Source: Solirubrobacterales bacterium (GTDB lineage Bacteria > Actinomycetota > Thermoleophilia > Solirubrobacterales > Solirubrobacteraceae). Taken from it: a DNA stretch of 64,000 bases. Of the stretch, positions 52,715 through 64,000 are shown piece after piece. Location of the stretch: the NCBI GenBank assembly GCA_003138355.1, contig PLFX01000026.1:1-64000 (forward strand). Reading direction: 5' to 3'. How positions within the stretch are numbered: position 1 is the stretch's first letter; each line of letters begins with the position of its first letter. A program made the translations under genes and the position numbers. The notes below the pieces were generated by a model. That model worked only from the letters and a program-made list of their open reading frames with translations. It was not told the origin of the DNA and ran no database searches.

Positions 52715-53775
52715 TGCGCGTCGCGACCGTGCTCGGCAACCGGCCGCAGTTCGTCAAGGCCTCGGCCGTCTCGCGCCAGCTGCGCACTCGCCACGAGGAG
52801 ATCCTGATTCATACAGGACAGCACCACGACGCCGATCTGTCCACGGTCTTCTTCGAAGAGCTCGAGCTCCCGCCGCCCGAGCACGAGCTCCGCGTCGCCG
52901 GTGCGAGCAACTCCTCGCAGCTCGCGCGAATGCTGCGAAAGCTCGCGCCGCTCTTGGCGAAGCTCCACCCCGACGCGGTTCTCGTCTATGGCGATACGAA
53001 CTCGACGCTCGCCGGCGCACTTGGCGCCGCCGATCTCGGTATCCCCCTGGTGCACGTCGAGGCCGGAATGCGCTCTTTCGACCGCGCCATGCCGGAGGAG
53101 CGAAACCGCGTGCTCACCGATCAGCTTGCAAGCCTCCTGCTCTGCTCGAGCGAGCGCGCTGCCGCACAGCTGCACAAGGAGCAGGCTCCGGGCGAGGTGG
53201 TCGTGGTTGGCGACGTGATGGTGGATGTGGCGCTCGCGACGCGCGAGCGCGTGGCGGCGTTGGGTGAGAGCGTGCTCCGCCAGTTCGGCCTGCGATCGGG
53301 CGAGTACCTGCTCGCGACGGCGCACCGCGCCGGCAACGTCGACGACCGCGAACATCTCAGTGCGTTCGTCGATCTGCTCGAGAACCTCGACCGCCCCGTC
53401 CTGCTGCCGCTGCACCCGCGGACGCGCACGCGTCTGCGCCAGCACGGATTGCTCGCACGCGCCAAGCGCGCCGCGCTCCTTGCGGCGCCATTGGGATACC
53501 TCGAGTTTGCGACGCTCCTCCACCATGCGCGGGCGGTGCTGACGGATTCGGGAGGCGTCCAAAAGGAGGCCTACCTCGCGCGCGTTCCCTGCGTCACGCT
53601 ACGCGGTGAGACTGAGTGGACGGAGACCGTCGCCACCGGCTGGAACACGCTCGTCGGTCTCGACGGCGCCGCAGCGCGCGCCGCGCTGGCCAAGCCGGCG
53701 CCATCGGCGCACCCGCACCTTTACGGTGACGGCCGCGCGGCCGAGCGCGTCGTCGCGGCGATCGCGCAGCACTGA
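52714..53775 (+). CDS. wecB: UDP-N-acetylglucosamine 2-epimerase (non-hydrolysing)
   Basis: 353 residues, GT-B-like fold. Visible: TVLGNRPQFVKASAVSR, HTGQHHDADLS, VYGDTNSTLAGALGAADLGI, HVEAGMRSFDRAMPEERNR, TAHRAGNVDDREHL, and the C-terminal DSGGVQKEAYLARVPCVTLR, REEEE-like TEWTETVATGWN. Interconverts UDP-GlcNAc and UDP-ManNAc for surface polysaccharide. It is coupled to the class IV aminotransferase. No glycosyltransferases nearby. Confidence 0.95.
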   Translation: MRVATVLGNRPQFVKASAVSRQLRTRHEEILIHTGQHHDADLSTVFFEELELPPPEHELRVAGASNSSQLARMLRKLAPLLAKLHPDAVLVYGDTNSTLAGALGAADLGIPLVHVEAGMRSFDRAMPEERNRVLTDQLASLLLCSSERAAAQLHKEQAPGEVVVVGDVMVDVALATRERVAALGESVLRQFGLRSGEYLLATAHRAGNVDDREHLSAFVDLLENLDRPVLLPLHPRTRTRLRQHGLLARAKRAALLAAPLGYLEFATLLHHARAVLTDSGGVQKEAYLARVPCVTLRGETEWTETVATGWNTLVGLDGAAARAALAKPAPSAHPHLYGDGRAAERVVAAIAQH

Positions 53776-53824
53776 GCTGCGGCGTTGCCTAGGCGCGCCG
53801 GGGAACGGCGCCTGCGCTCAGCTC
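53774..53824. terminator. Possible hairpin between convergent genes
   Basis: GAGCTG (53774-53779) pairs with CAGCTC (53819-53824), and AGGCG/CCG (53791-53800) pairs with CGG/CGCCT around GGGAA with bulges. It lies between wecB and the acetyltransferase. Weak. Confidence 0.35.
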
Positions 53825-53892
53825 GCTTCCGGCCGGTGTGCTGTCGTCGACGACGCCGACCGCCAACGTCGAGCGCCGGCGCCGCCGGCACC

Positions 53893-56505
<2,613 letters not shown>

Positions 56506-56585
56506 GTCTTCGAGGATAGGGCGCGGGGCGGCGGGGTCGTCGGGCGAAGACGCCAGTTTGCGTCAACGAGTCGTATCGTCAAGGC

Positions 56586-57149
56586 GTGTCAGAGCTGCGC
56601 TATCCGGACCGGCCGCTCGCCGATGAGGTCGTGCTGCTGCGACCGTGGGCGGAGCTCGAGGTCCCGGCGGCACTGCTCGCGCGCGGCGAATCCGTGGATC
56701 AATTCGAATGGCCGGACGAGGCGAGCATCACGGCGCGGGCGGCGCGCCGTTTCTTCCTCGAGCAGGAGGAAGCGCGCCGGCGCGGGGAGGAGCTCCACTT
56801 CGCCTTCGTCGAGCCGGCAAGTCCGGCGAGGGTGATCGGCGGCGGCTCGCTTTACGCGATCGAACGCGGCCACGGACGTGCGTCCGTCGGCTACTGGGTC
56901 CTGCCCGAGGCGCGCGGGCACGGAATCGCCACTCACGCCGTGCGCCTGCTCGCGCGCCACGCGTTCGCGAAGCTCGAGATCGCGCGCCTCGAGTTGACCT
57001 GCGGGCCCGACAACGAGGCCTCCCAGCGCGTCGCCGAGCACTGCGGCTTCACGCGCGAAGGAGTGCTGCGCGGCCACGTCCCCTACCGCGGCGGCCGGCG
57101 CGACACAGTGATGTTCAGCCTGCTCGCGGGCGAGCTGCTCACGCCGTGA
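56586..57149 (+). CDS. GNAT-family N-acetyltransferase (RimJ/RimL type)
   Basis: 187 residues. RimJ-like layout: VLLRPWAELEVPAALLARGE, FAFVEPASPARVIGGGSLY, SVGYWVLPEARGHGIATHAV, ELTCGPDNEASQRVAEHCGFTREG. Substrate unknown. GTG start. It stands alone on the plus strand between dnaB and the DnaC-like gene. Confidence 0.88.
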   Translation: MSELRYPDRPLADEVVLLRPWAELEVPAALLARGESVDQFEWPDEASITARAARRFFLEQEEARRRGEELHFAFVEPASPARVIGGGSLYAIERGHGRASVGYWVLPEARGHGIATHAVRLLARHAFAKLEIARLELTCGPDNEASQRVAEHCGFTREGVLRGHVPYRGGRRDTVMFSLLAGELLTP

Positions 57150-57203
57150 GGCGCGCGGGCGGGCGTTACGCGCCGCCAACAACCACCAGAGCGCTGCTCG
57201 GCT

Positions 57204-57240
57204 TCACGCGATTGACCCGCTCCGCGGGTCAATCGCGTGA
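57204..57240. terminator. Perfect 17-bp inverted repeat at the dnaB stop
   Basis: TCACGCGATTGACCCGC (57204-57220) and its exact reverse complement (57224-57240) flank a TCC loop. The right arm covers the last dnaB codons and the TCA stop complement. It ends both the acetyltransferase and dnaB transcripts. No T-run. Confidence 0.75.
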
Positions 57241-58617
57241 GTAAGACATGAAGCGCGGGTACTCGGGCAGGAACGTCAGCGTCACGGTGCCGAGCGCGCC
57301 GTTGCGGTGCTTTGAGATCAAGAGGTCCGCCTCGCCGGGGCGCTCGGAGTCCTGGTTGTAGTAGTCGTCGCGGTAGATGAAGATCACGACGTCGGCGTCC
57401 TGTTCGACGGCGCCCGACTCGCGTAGATCCGATAGCAGCGGCCGTTTGTCGGTGCGCGCCTCGACGCCGCGATTGAGCTGGGAGAGGGCGATCACCGGGA
57501 CGCGCAGCTCGCCCGCGAGGAGCTTGAGGCCGCGCGACATCTGGCCGATCACCTCGGCGCGATTCTCGCTGCGCGTCTCGGCGCGGAGCAGCTGGAGGTA
57601 GTCGACGATCACGAGCCCAAGGCCATCGGGGTGCTGCGCGTGCAGACGGCGCGTCTTCGCGCGGATCTCGAGCAGGCCGATGTCCGAGGAGTCATCGACC
57701 CACAACGGCGCGGAGGCCAGGCGCGAGCTCGCCTTGACGATCTTCGGCCAGCGCTCCTCGCTGACGCGGCCCTTGCGCAGCTCGTCTCCCTTCACGCCCG
57801 CCTGCGAGGCGATGAAGCGCTGTGCGAGCTCGGGCTCGGACATCTCGAGGCTGAAGAGCGCGACCGGCTTGCCGAAGTTGATTGCCGCGTTCTCGGCGAT
57901 GCAGGTGACGAGCGAGGACTTGCCCATCGAGGGGCGCGCGGCGATGACGATCAGGTTGCCGGGCTGGAAGCCCCCCGTGATCCCGTCGAGGTCCGCGAAG
58001 CCGGAGGGCGTGCCGGTCAGCGAGGTCCCGGCGCGCGAAAGGTCGTGGAGCTTGTCGAGCTCCTGGTGGAGCACTGAGGAGATCGAGCGGAAGTCCTGCT
58101 GGCTCTCGTCGTGGGCGACCTCGAGCACGAGCCGCTCGGCCCGCTCGCAGACCTCGCGTGCGGGCGCGCGCCTGTCGAGCACGCTCGACTGGATCTCGTA
58201 GGTGGCACCGAGCAGGCGCCGCAGCAGCGCCGTCTCCTTGACGATCTGGGCGTAGTGGCGGAGGTTCGCGACGTTCGGCACCGCCCCCGAAAGCGCCTCG
58301 ACCGCCTCGGCCCCGCCGGCGCGCTCGAGCGTCCCGGCGGAGCGCAGCGCGTCGATTACCGTCAACACGTCGATCGGCTCGGACCGCTCGTACAGCCCGA
58401 GCATCGCCCCGTAGATCAGCTCATTGCGCAGGTTGTAGAAGTCCTCGCCGCGCAGTCCCTCCTCGATCACGAGCGAGTACATCGTGCGTTCCGACAAGAG
58501 GATCGCGCCGAGCACCGACTCCTCGGCCTCGATGTTGTGCGGGGGGGCGAGCGCCTGCGCGACCTTGAGCTGCGGCTTCTCGACTGCGCGGGCGGGCGTG
58601 CTCACAACTGACGTCAC
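57229..58617 (-). CDS. dnaB: Replicative DNA helicase
   Basis: 462 residues. N-terminal domain (NIEAEESVLGAILLS) and RecA-like C-terminal domain: Walker A ARPSMGKSS, VALFSLEMSEPELAQR, Walker B LVIVDYLQLL, SQLNRGVEARTDKRPLLSDL, DVVIFIYRDDYYN. No intein is visible in the Walker A or B regions. GTG 58617 has GGGGA nearby, and GTG 58605 is an alternative. Last gene of the rpsF-ssb-rpsR-rplI-dnaB run, 261 bp after rplI. Confidence 0.96.
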   Translation of the reverse strand: MTSVVSTPARAVEKPQLKVAQALAPPHNIEAEESVLGAILLSERTMYSLVIEEGLRGEDFYNLRNELIYGAMLGLYERSEPIDVLTVIDALRSAGTLERAGGAEAVEALSGAVPNVANLRHYAQIVKETALLRRLLGATYEIQSSVLDRRAPAREVCERAERLVLEVAHDESQQDFRSISSVLHQELDKLHDLSRAGTSLTGTPSGFADLDGITGGFQPGNLIVIAARPSMGKSSLVTCIAENAAINFGKPVALFSLEMSEPELAQRFIASQAGVKGDELRKGRVSEERWPKIVKASSRLASAPLWVDDSSDIGLLEIRAKTRRLHAQHPDGLGLVIVDYLQLLRAETRSENRAEVIGQMSRGLKLLAGELRVPVIALSQLNRGVEARTDKRPLLSDLRESGAVEQDADVVIFIYRDDYYNQDSERPGEADLLISKHRNGALGTVTLTFLPEYPRFMSYSRD

Positions 58618-58878
58618 GGTACGGTCCCCGCCTCGCCGCGCGCAGCGCGAATACCGCACGCGCCGCCCAAATAATCTCGACAGGTAGCCTTCACGAACAC
58701 TTGTTCGAGACTAGGCCCTCGCGCGGACGCGACTCCCTCAGCGTGGGTGATCTGAGCGGCGCTCGACAACGCCCTCGAGGCGGCCGAGGTGCTCATCCCA
58801 TTGCAGCGTCAGGCAACCGGGTGCGCGCGCGAAAAAGAGGGCTTGTGCGGCGCGACGGCCGCCGACGGGCCGGGGTCC
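58618..58878. other. 261-bp gap between rplI and dnaB
   Basis: No credible gene. On the minus strand a GC-rich stretch with possible GGCG/CGCC pairing is followed by TCTTTTTC (complement of 58831-58837), a weak candidate terminator for rplI. Confidence 0.4.
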
Positions 58879-59328
58879 CTACGCTGCGCTGACGATCGTC
58901 TTGATCGTGGCGTGCACGTCGGGAACGATCTCGACGACGACCATGTAGGTCCCGACGTTGCGGATCGGCTCCTCGAGCTGGACGCCGCGGCGGTCGAGCT
59001 TGAAGCCGCGGGCCTCGGCGATCGCGTCGACGATGTCCTGGGGTGTGACCGACCCGAACAGGCGCCCGTCGTCACCGGCCTGCTGCGCGATGGTCAACAC
59101 CGTGCGCGAAAGCAGGGCGGCCGTCTCCTGGGCCTGTTCGGCGGCCTGCTCGGCAGCGCGCTTGGCCGCCGCCGCCCGCTGGCTTGCGGCGGCGATCGCG
59201 CCGGCGGTCGCGGGCTGGGCGAGCTTGCGTGGCTCGAGGTAGTTGCGGAGGTAGCCCTTCGAGACCTCTACCACCGCGCCGCGCTCGCCGAGGTTATCGA
59301 CGTCCGTGAGCAGGATCGCCTGCGGCAT
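58879..59328 (-). CDS. rplI: 50S ribosomal protein L9
   Basis: 149 residues. N-terminal rRNA-binding domain QAILLTDVDNLGERGAVVEV and SKGYLRNYLEPRKLA, the long connecting helix (EQAAEQAQETAALLSRTVLT) and the C-terminal domain FGSVTPQDIVDAI. Normal length. Four bases after rpsR. Confidence 0.97.
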   Translation of the reverse strand: MPQAILLTDVDNLGERGAVVEVSKGYLRNYLEPRKLAQPATAGAIAAASQRAAAAKRAAEQAAEQAQETAALLSRTVLTIAQQAGDDGRLFGSVTPQDIVDAIAEARGFKLDRRGVQLEEPIRNVGTYMVVVEIVPDVHATIKTIVSAA

Positions 59329-59332
59329 CGGC

Positions 59333-59653
59333 CTAGCGTTCGCGCTCGCGGCGGCCGCTCGGGCCCTCGCTTGCGCCCTCGTTCACGTACGGCAGCAGCG
59401 CAAGCTCTCGCGCGCGCTTGACGGCGCGCGCGATCTGGTTCTGATGGCGGCGGCAGGCGCCGGTGATCCGGCGCGAGCGGATCTTGCCCTTCTCGGAGAT
59501 GAACTTGCGCAGCATCGCGACGTCCTTGTAGTCGACCTGCTCGACCTTGTCACGGCAATGCTGGCAGGGTTTGCGCCGCCCACCCGTGACGCCGCCACGC
59601 TTGTCACGGCGCCGGGCCGGCTTCTCCTTGGCTGCTCCTCGCTGCTTTGCCAT
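59333..59653 (-). CDS. rpsR: 30S ribosomal protein S18, cysteine-containing form
   Basis: 106 residues. [59 protein letters not shown]. Retains CxxC plus a third Cys, the zinc-binding C+ form. Long Arg/Glu-rich tail. Genomes with C+ S18 often also hold a C- paralogue under zinc control, which is not in this window. Confidence 0.96.
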   Translation of the reverse strand: MAKQRGAAKEKPARRRDKRGGVTGGRRKPCQHCRDKVEQVDYKDVAMLRKFISEKGKIRSRRITGACRRHQNQIARAVKRARELALLPYVNEGASEGPSGRRERER

Positions 59654-59671
59654 CGCGTCTTGTTGCTGCTC

Positions 59672-60145
59672 CTAGAAGGGGATGTCGTCGTCGCCCACGC
59701 CAACAGCGCTCGCCGCCGGCTGGAAGTCGCGATCGTCGATCGGCACGTCGCTGACCGGCGATCCGCCGGCCGCCGTCGCCGTGAAGCCCCCGTTCTGGGA
59801 GTCGTCGCGGCTGCCGAGAAACTGGACGGAGTCCGCGATGATATCGACTGCCTGACGCTTTTGCCCGTCCTGGGTCTCCCACTCGCGCCACTCGAGCCGG
59901 CCCTGGACCGCGACCGGGCGACCCTTGGAGAGGAAGCGTGCGGCGTTCTCGCCCTGCGCTCCCCAAACCTTGACGTCGAAGTAGTTCGGCTTGTCCTCCC
60001 ACTCGCCGGTCGAACCGTTCTTGCGGCGGGTGTTCACCGCGACACGGAGATCACAGACCGATGCGCCGCTCGGCAGCGCGCGCAGCTCCGGATCGCGGGT
60101 GAGGTTGCCTGTGATGGCGACTACGTTGATGTTGCTGGCGGCCAT
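59672..60145 (-). CDS. ssb: Single-stranded DNA-binding protein
   Basis: 157 residues. OB-fold with ITGNLTRDPELR, FDVKVWGAQGENAARFLSKG, AVQGRLEWREWETQDG, an acidic-tipped C-terminus ending DDDIPF that recruits replication partners. ATG 60145 is preceded by AAGGAG (complement of 60153-60158). Confidence 0.97.
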   Translation of the reverse strand: MAASNINVVAITGNLTRDPELRALPSGASVCDLRVAVNTRRKNGSTGEWEDKPNYFDVKVWGAQGENAARFLSKGRPVAVQGRLEWREWETQDGQKRQAVDIIADSVQFLGSRDDSQNGGFTATAAGGSPVSDVPIDDRDFQPAASAVGVGDDDIPF

Positions 60146-60242
60146 TCGCTCGCTCCTTGAAGTCGTTCGCCTGTCTTGACTCAACTGTAGAGAGCCGATC
60201 GGTGGTGGCAGAGCGATCGAGGTCGCTCTTTCCGCGGATCGC

Positions 60243-60659
60243 TCAGGATGCGGCGGCGATCGGCTCGCTCTCCGTGGGCGATGCGGACGGAGCGTTGTGC
60301 GAGCCTCGCGGCCCGTGCTCCGGCGGTGCCGGCGTCCCTGGGGCAAGCTTGATGACGCGGTGGCGGATCACTCCGTCGGCGATCCGCAGGTTGCGTTCGA
60401 GTGCTTCCACGACCGCTCCCGGCGCATGGAACTGCAGCAGGTGGTACTGGGCCTGCTCCTTGTGGTCGATCGGGTAGGCGAGTGCGCGCTCGCCCCAGGA
60501 CTGATCGTGAACGAGCTCCCCGCCCGCCTCGATCTGCGCGCGCACATCGGCGAGCACCTTGGCGCGCTCGTCGTCGGTCGCGGAGAGGTCGAGCAGCAGC
60601 ACGAGGTCATATGTGGTCTGCGCGTCGGGCAAGGGAACGGGCATCGTAGCAACGCGCAT
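60243..60659 (-). CDS. rpsF: 30S ribosomal protein S6
   Basis: 138 residues. TYDLVLLLDLSATDDERAKV, SWGERALAYPIDHKEQAQYH, RNLRIADGVIRHRVIKL, followed by an acidic/Pro tail. ATG 60659 or 60644 (MPVPLPDAQTTYD). Heads the ribosomal/replication cluster, 14 bp after otsA. Confidence 0.95.
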   Translation of the reverse strand: MRVATMPVPLPDAQTTYDLVLLLDLSATDDERAKVLADVRAQIEAGGELVHDQSWGERALAYPIDHKEQAQYHLLQFHAPGAVVEALERNLRIADGVIRHRVIKLAPGTPAPPEHGPRGSHNAPSASPTESEPIAAAS

Positions 60660-60673
60660 AAGCGGCTAGCGCG

Positions 60674-62143
60674 CTACGTCGCGTTCGCCGCGGCCTTCGC
60701 GTCGATGTCCGCGAGCTGCTCGTCGATCCAGTCGCCCGGGTCGCGCGCCGTGACGATCGCCTTCAGCCCCGCGAGCCGGCGCGCGCGCTCGGCGCGGTCC
60801 ATCGTCAAAGCGGCGTGGATCGAGTCGGCGAGCTCCTGGATGTCGAACGGATTGACCGAGAGCGCGAACTCGCCGAGCTCGTCATGAGCGCCGGTGTTCT
60901 CCGAGAGGATCGAGACCCCGGCGTTCTCGTTCAAGAGCGGACCTTCTTTCGCCACGAGATTCATGCCGTCGAACATCGCGTTGACGAGCAGCACGTCGTA
61001 GTGCTTGTAGGAGGCGAGCGCCTCGTCCAGGTCGTCGCGGAGTTTGAGCTGGATTGGCATCCAGTCGGGCGTGCCGTGACGGTGGTTGACGACCGCCACG
61101 AGCGCCTCGATCCGCTCCAGGTACTCGGCGTACTCGGGGACGTCCGTCCGCGACGGCATCAGCTGCGCGACGAACGTGACCCGCTCGGCGAACTCAGGAT
61201 GCTGCTCGAGGAACATGTCGTACGCGGTGAACCCGCGCAGCACGTTCTTGGAGAGGTCGGCGCGGTCGACCCGCAGGATCATGAAGTCGCGGCGGCGCCT
61301 GCGCAGCTCCGCTTCGAACAGGGCGACGCGTGGGCTCTCGGCGCTGGCGAGCGTTGCGGCGTGGTCGATCGGCAGCGGATAGGCGCGCACCCACACCTCA
61401 CGTCCATTCCAGGTGACGACGCTGCGGTCCCAGTCGACGTCCGCGTCGACGAGCTCCTCGCAACAGAGCATGAAGTTGACCCGGTAGGCGTTCGTGTGGA
61501 ACCCGATGATGTCGTTGGCCAGCAGCCCGGCGTAGAGCTCCTGGCGGATCCGCGTCGGCAGCACGCGCCAGGCGTCCGGCTGCGTCCACGGAATGTGGAT
61601 GAAGTGGTGCAGGAAAACGTCCGGGCGTGCGCGGCGCAACAGCTCGGGCAGCGTGTAGAGGTGGTAGTCGTGGACCATCACGATCGGCTGGCTGACGTCT
61701 GCCACCTCCTCGACGACGGCTCGCGCGAGGTCCTCGTTGACGACGTTGTAGCCGAACTCGAAAGCCTCGATCTCGTTGCGCCGGATGTCCGGCGCGTTCG
61801 AGAGATCCCAGAGGTAGTGCTGGATGAACCACAGCATCGGGTTCGCGAAGATGTTGTAGAAGCGGTCGTAGGCCTCCGGGTCGGACTCGACTAGCCGCAC
61901 CAGGTAGCTGCCGCCCGTGGACGAGCGGACCTCGAGCGGCCGGTTGTCGTTGCGTTCCGCGGCCGCGGCGTCGTGCTCGGTCATCGCCGACGCAACCCAG
62001 ATCACCTCGCGGTGCGAGGCGAGCCCGGTCAGGGCTGTCACGAGCCCGCCGCTTCCGCGAGTCGCCGAGCCGTCGGCCTCGAAAGTCACGGGACCGCGGT
62101 TCGAGACGAGCACCAGTCGCCGCCGTTCGCTCACAAGGGCCAC
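60674..62143 (-). CDS. otsA: Trehalose-6-phosphate synthase
   Basis: About 489 residues, GT20. LVLVSNRGPVTFEADGSATR, GGLVTALTGLAS, WPAFNYYR region replaced by ANPMLWFIQHYLWDL, VHDYHLYTLPELL, HIPWTQPDAWRVLP, IGFHTNAYRVNFM, and C-terminal NAMFDGMNLVAKEGPLLN, SENTGAHDELG. UDP-glucose + glucose-6-phosphate to trehalose-6-phosphate. No otsB in the window. GTG 62143, with GTG 62134 as an alternative. Length normal for GT20. Some sequence differs from OtsA in the substrate region, so a glucosylglycerol-phosphate synthase cannot be excluded. Confidence 0.88.
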   Translation of the reverse strand: MALVSERRRLVLVSNRGPVTFEADGSATRGSGGLVTALTGLASHREVIWVASAMTEHDAAAAERNDNRPLEVRSSTGGSYLVRLVESDPEAYDRFYNIFANPMLWFIQHYLWDLSNAPDIRRNEIEAFEFGYNVVNEDLARAVVEEVADVSQPIVMVHDYHLYTLPELLRRARPDVFLHHFIHIPWTQPDAWRVLPTRIRQELYAGLLANDIIGFHTNAYRVNFMLCCEELVDADVDWDRSVVTWNGREVWVRAYPLPIDHAATLASAESPRVALFEAELRRRRRDFMILRVDRADLSKNVLRGFTAYDMFLEQHPEFAERVTFVAQLMPSRTDVPEYAEYLERIEALVAVVNHRHGTPDWMPIQLKLRDDLDEALASYKHYDVLLVNAMFDGMNLVAKEGPLLNENAGVSILSENTGAHDELGEFALSVNPFDIQELADSIHAALTMDRAERARRLAGLKAIVTARDPGDWIDEQLADIDAKAAANAT

Positions 62144-62240
62144 AGCGTACGACTGGAGGGCGCGAGAGCGATCACGGCCGTCTTATACCCTGATCCGGCG
62201 CCGACCGCTCACGCTGGCCGGTGAGCCGCCCTGGGCCGGA

Positions 62241-63842
62241 TCACTCAACGCCTGGTGTTGGCGCGCCGACCAAGGTCAGCGTGAATACCGTGCCCTGGTC
62301 GCTCGAGCTCACCTCGAGCGAGCCGCTCAGGCGCTCTGCGAGCTCGCGCGCGATCGCCAGCCCGAGGCCGGCGCCGTGCGTGCCCTCCGCGGTGTAGAAC
62401 GGCTCGAAGATCCGCCCGACGACGTCGCTTGGGATTCCGGGGCCGCCGTCGGCGACACTGAGCTTCACGGTACCGGCGCCATTGGCCACACCGATGGTCA
62501 GCGGCGTGCCGGGCGGCGTGTGCGTGATCGCGTTGTCGATCAGGATCCGCAGCAGCTGCGCGACTCGCTCGGGATCGACGTTCGCGCGCAGCGGCAGCTC
62601 GGGCAGCTCGAGGTCGAGCTTCGAGTCGTGCAGCGCGAGCGCCGGCATGAACTCGCCGGCGACGACGCGCGAGAGGACGCCGACGTCGGTCGGCGTCGGG
62701 TCGAGCTGGACGGATCCGGACTCGAGCCGCGACAGATCCAGTAGGCCCGTCGCAAGCCGTCCGAGCCGGTCCACCTGCTCGCGCACCTGCCCGACGAACG
62801 CGCGCCGCGTCTCCTCGTCGAGCTCCTCGTCTTGGATCAGCTCGAGGAACCCGCCGAGCGAGAAGATCGGCGTTCGCAGCTCGTGCGATGCCGTTGCGAT
62901 GAAGCGCCGTCGCGCCTCCTCGAGCTGGCGCAACTGGCGCTGCATGTGGTCGAGGGCGCCGGCGAGCTGCCCGAGCTCGTCGTTCGAGTCGACCTCGAAC
63001 TGCGCCGTGAGGTCCCCTTGTGCCACCTGCTGGGCCGCCCGCTCGAGGCGCAGCACGCGCACCGTCAGCGCCCGCGCGACGAGCACCCCGAGCAGCAGGA
63101 CCACCACGAGTGCGATCCCCGCCGCGACGAGGATCCGGGAACGGATCAGCGTGACGTCCGCGCGAACGTCCGTGAAGTTGACGCTGTAGACGAGCACCGA
63201 GGTCGTGTTCTGCTTGAGCGGGACGGCGACGACCCCGAGGTTCGAGCTCGCGGCGCGGGAGGTCTGCTTGCCGAAGGTGAACGCGCTTTGCGCCGCGTCC
63301 TGGACGGCGGCCGAAGGCTGCGTCCCGGGGGGAAACGAGACGAACTGCTGCCCGGGCCCCGTGCCGCCGTTCGACGTGCGCTGGAAGGTGTACAGCGTGT
63401 CGGCGTAGGCGCCCGTGAACGCGTTCAGCTGCGCGACAGCGGCCGTTTCCTTTGCCCCCCACTCCTTCTTCGTCTGGTCGTAAGCCCGCACGCTCGGCGC
63501 GTACTGCCGCACGGCCTCTTGGTAGCGCCGCTCGGCCCGCTCCCATTGCCGTCCATGGCCGGGCTCGAACTCGGGCGCCACCGGCATCTTCGGCTGCGTC
63601 AGGCGGGCCAGCGCGTTCGCGTCCGCCAGGAGCTCGTGCGCAACTCCCGTCACGAAACCCCGGCGCGCGAGCGTCCCGAGATCCTTCAGCTGTTGCGTTT
63701 GCAGCCGCGACTGGAGCGAGGGCACCGCGTAGACGTAGACGACCGCGACCGCGATCAGCGTGATCAAGAAGAAAAAGACGGCGAGCCGGGTCCGGATCGA
63801 GCCGAGCACCGCCCCGATCCGCCGGCGCCGGCGAGGCCGCAT
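62241..63842 (-). CDS. HAMP-containing sensor histidine kinase
   Basis: 533 residues. Two membrane helices (about 17-40 and 225-250) flank an extracytoplasmic sensor of about 185 residues with no known fold. HAMP RVLRLERAAQQVAQGDLTAQ, H-box SHELRTPIFSLGGFL, N-box RILIDNAITHTPPGTPL, G-boxes DGGPGIP and GAGLGLAIARELAERL. ATG 63842 (MRPRRRRRIGAVL) starts a few bases after the regulator stop. The frame is open above it. Confidence 0.92.
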   Translation of the reverse strand: MRPRRRRRIGAVLGSIRTRLAVFFFLITLIAVAVVYVYAVPSLQSRLQTQQLKDLGTLARRGFVTGVAHELLADANALARLTQPKMPVAPEFEPGHGRQWERAERRYQEAVRQYAPSVRAYDQTKKEWGAKETAAVAQLNAFTGAYADTLYTFQRTSNGGTGPGQQFVSFPPGTQPSAAVQDAAQSAFTFGKQTSRAASSNLGVVAVPLKQNTTSVLVYSVNFTDVRADVTLIRSRILVAAGIALVVVLLLGVLVARALTVRVLRLERAAQQVAQGDLTAQFEVDSNDELGQLAGALDHMQRQLRQLEEARRRFIATASHELRTPIFSLGGFLELIQDEELDEETRRAFVGQVREQVDRLGRLATGLLDLSRLESGSVQLDPTPTDVGVLSRVVAGEFMPALALHDSKLDLELPELPLRANVDPERVAQLLRILIDNAITHTPPGTPLTIGVANGAGTVKLSVADGGPGIPSDVVGRIFEPFYTAEGTHGAGLGLAIARELAERLSGSLEVSSSDQGTVFTLTLVGAPTPGVE

Positions 63843-63843
63843 C

Positions 63844-64000
63844 TCAGTCGTCCCGGAAGCGGTAGCCGACGCCGCGCACCGTGTACAGGTACTCCGGCTC
63901 CTTCGCGTCGCGCTCAATCTTCTCGCGCAGATGTCGAATGTGGACGTCGATCGTCCGCGGGTCGCGGTAGGCGTAGTCGCCCCAGATCTGCTCCAGCAGC
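63844..64000 (-). CDS. OmpR-family response regulator, C-terminal part only
   Basis: The window contains 52 residues: LLEQIWGDYAYRDPRTIDVH, IRHLREKIERDAKEPEYLYT and VRGVGYRF, the winged-helix DNA-binding domain of an OmpR/PhoB regulator. The rest lies beyond the right edge. Stop at 63844-63846, just ahead of the kinase start, so the two form one operon. Confidence 0.88.
   Translation of the reverse strand, partial: LLEQIWGDYAYRDPRTIDVHIRHLREKIERDAKEPEYLYTVRGVGYRFRDD

Noticed and set aside
60176-60184. TTGACTCAA as an FNR/CRP-type operator
   Set aside because: The half-sites are separated by one base and FNR-type sites need four to six. Likely chance.

Overview
The window is 64 kb of high-GC bacterial chromosome with tightly packed genes, GTG/TTG starts and many 1-4 base start/stop overlaps. 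The gene content (menaquinone and polyprenyl synthesis, group 3b NiFe hydrogenase, OtsA, AI-2E and DegV proteins, SigECF/anti-sigma pair, rpsF-ssb-rpsR-rplI-dnaB) best fits a deep-branching actinobacterium such as Thermoleophilia. That placement is an inference: no rRNA gene lies in the window.

Layout. 1-4.7 kb is gene-poor (GST, SDR, a frameshifted gene, a small metalloprotease, DegV) and ends at a 43-nt 3' fragment of a tRNA-Ile gene, which looks like an integration scar. 4.7-17.8 kb carries a soluble chemoreceptor-like protein, a radical SAM protein, a LuxR-type regulator lacking its phospho-acceptor, a lipid-flippase-like membrane protein, a BFN nuclease, an aminotransferase-ddl operon, a phosphodiesterase, a YmdB-like phosphoesterase and an AI-2E/ABC-2 exporter operon. 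17.8-25.8 kb is a heme/respiration block: hemB, a fused siroheme decarboxylase (ahbA-ahbB), hemL, a split Bacillus-type menaquinol:cytochrome c reductase (qcrABC), menG and a polyprenyl diphosphate synthase. tatC, a TPR-like membrane protein, tRNA-Lys(CTT) and an aldo/keto reductase follow.

29.8-38.2 kb is the most unusual locus. A MacB-type ABC exporter, its adaptor with two fibronectin-like inserts and two paralogous lipoproteins face a divergent two-component system. The lipoproteins carry a duplicated two-cysteine module (CMRxxGxxxFPDP ... DPxSPxFxxxxxxC). The same module makes up part of the extracellular sensor of the histidine kinase, with 36 of 38 bases identical over its core. I read this as an uncharacterised sense-and-export system.

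39.4-49.4 kb is a complete group 3b NAD(P)-linked hydrogenase operon (hydB, a cyclic-nucleotide-binding protein, hydG, hydD, hydA, protease) with maturation genes (hypA lacking its zinc site, hypF, hypC, a second hypC-like gene, hypD, hypE) and no hypB. 49.5-53.8 kb holds gluQ, an ECF sigma/anti-sigma pair, a class IV aminotransferase and wecB. 53.9-60.7 kb holds purA, a DnaC/DnaI-like ATPase next to dnaB, and the conserved rpsF-ssb-rpsR-rplI-dnaB replication/translation cluster. The window closes with otsA and a two-component system cut by the right edge.

Two perfect inverted repeats of 17 and 20 bp with 3-nt loops, and one with a single bulge, overlap stop codons. They appear to be the local terminator style.
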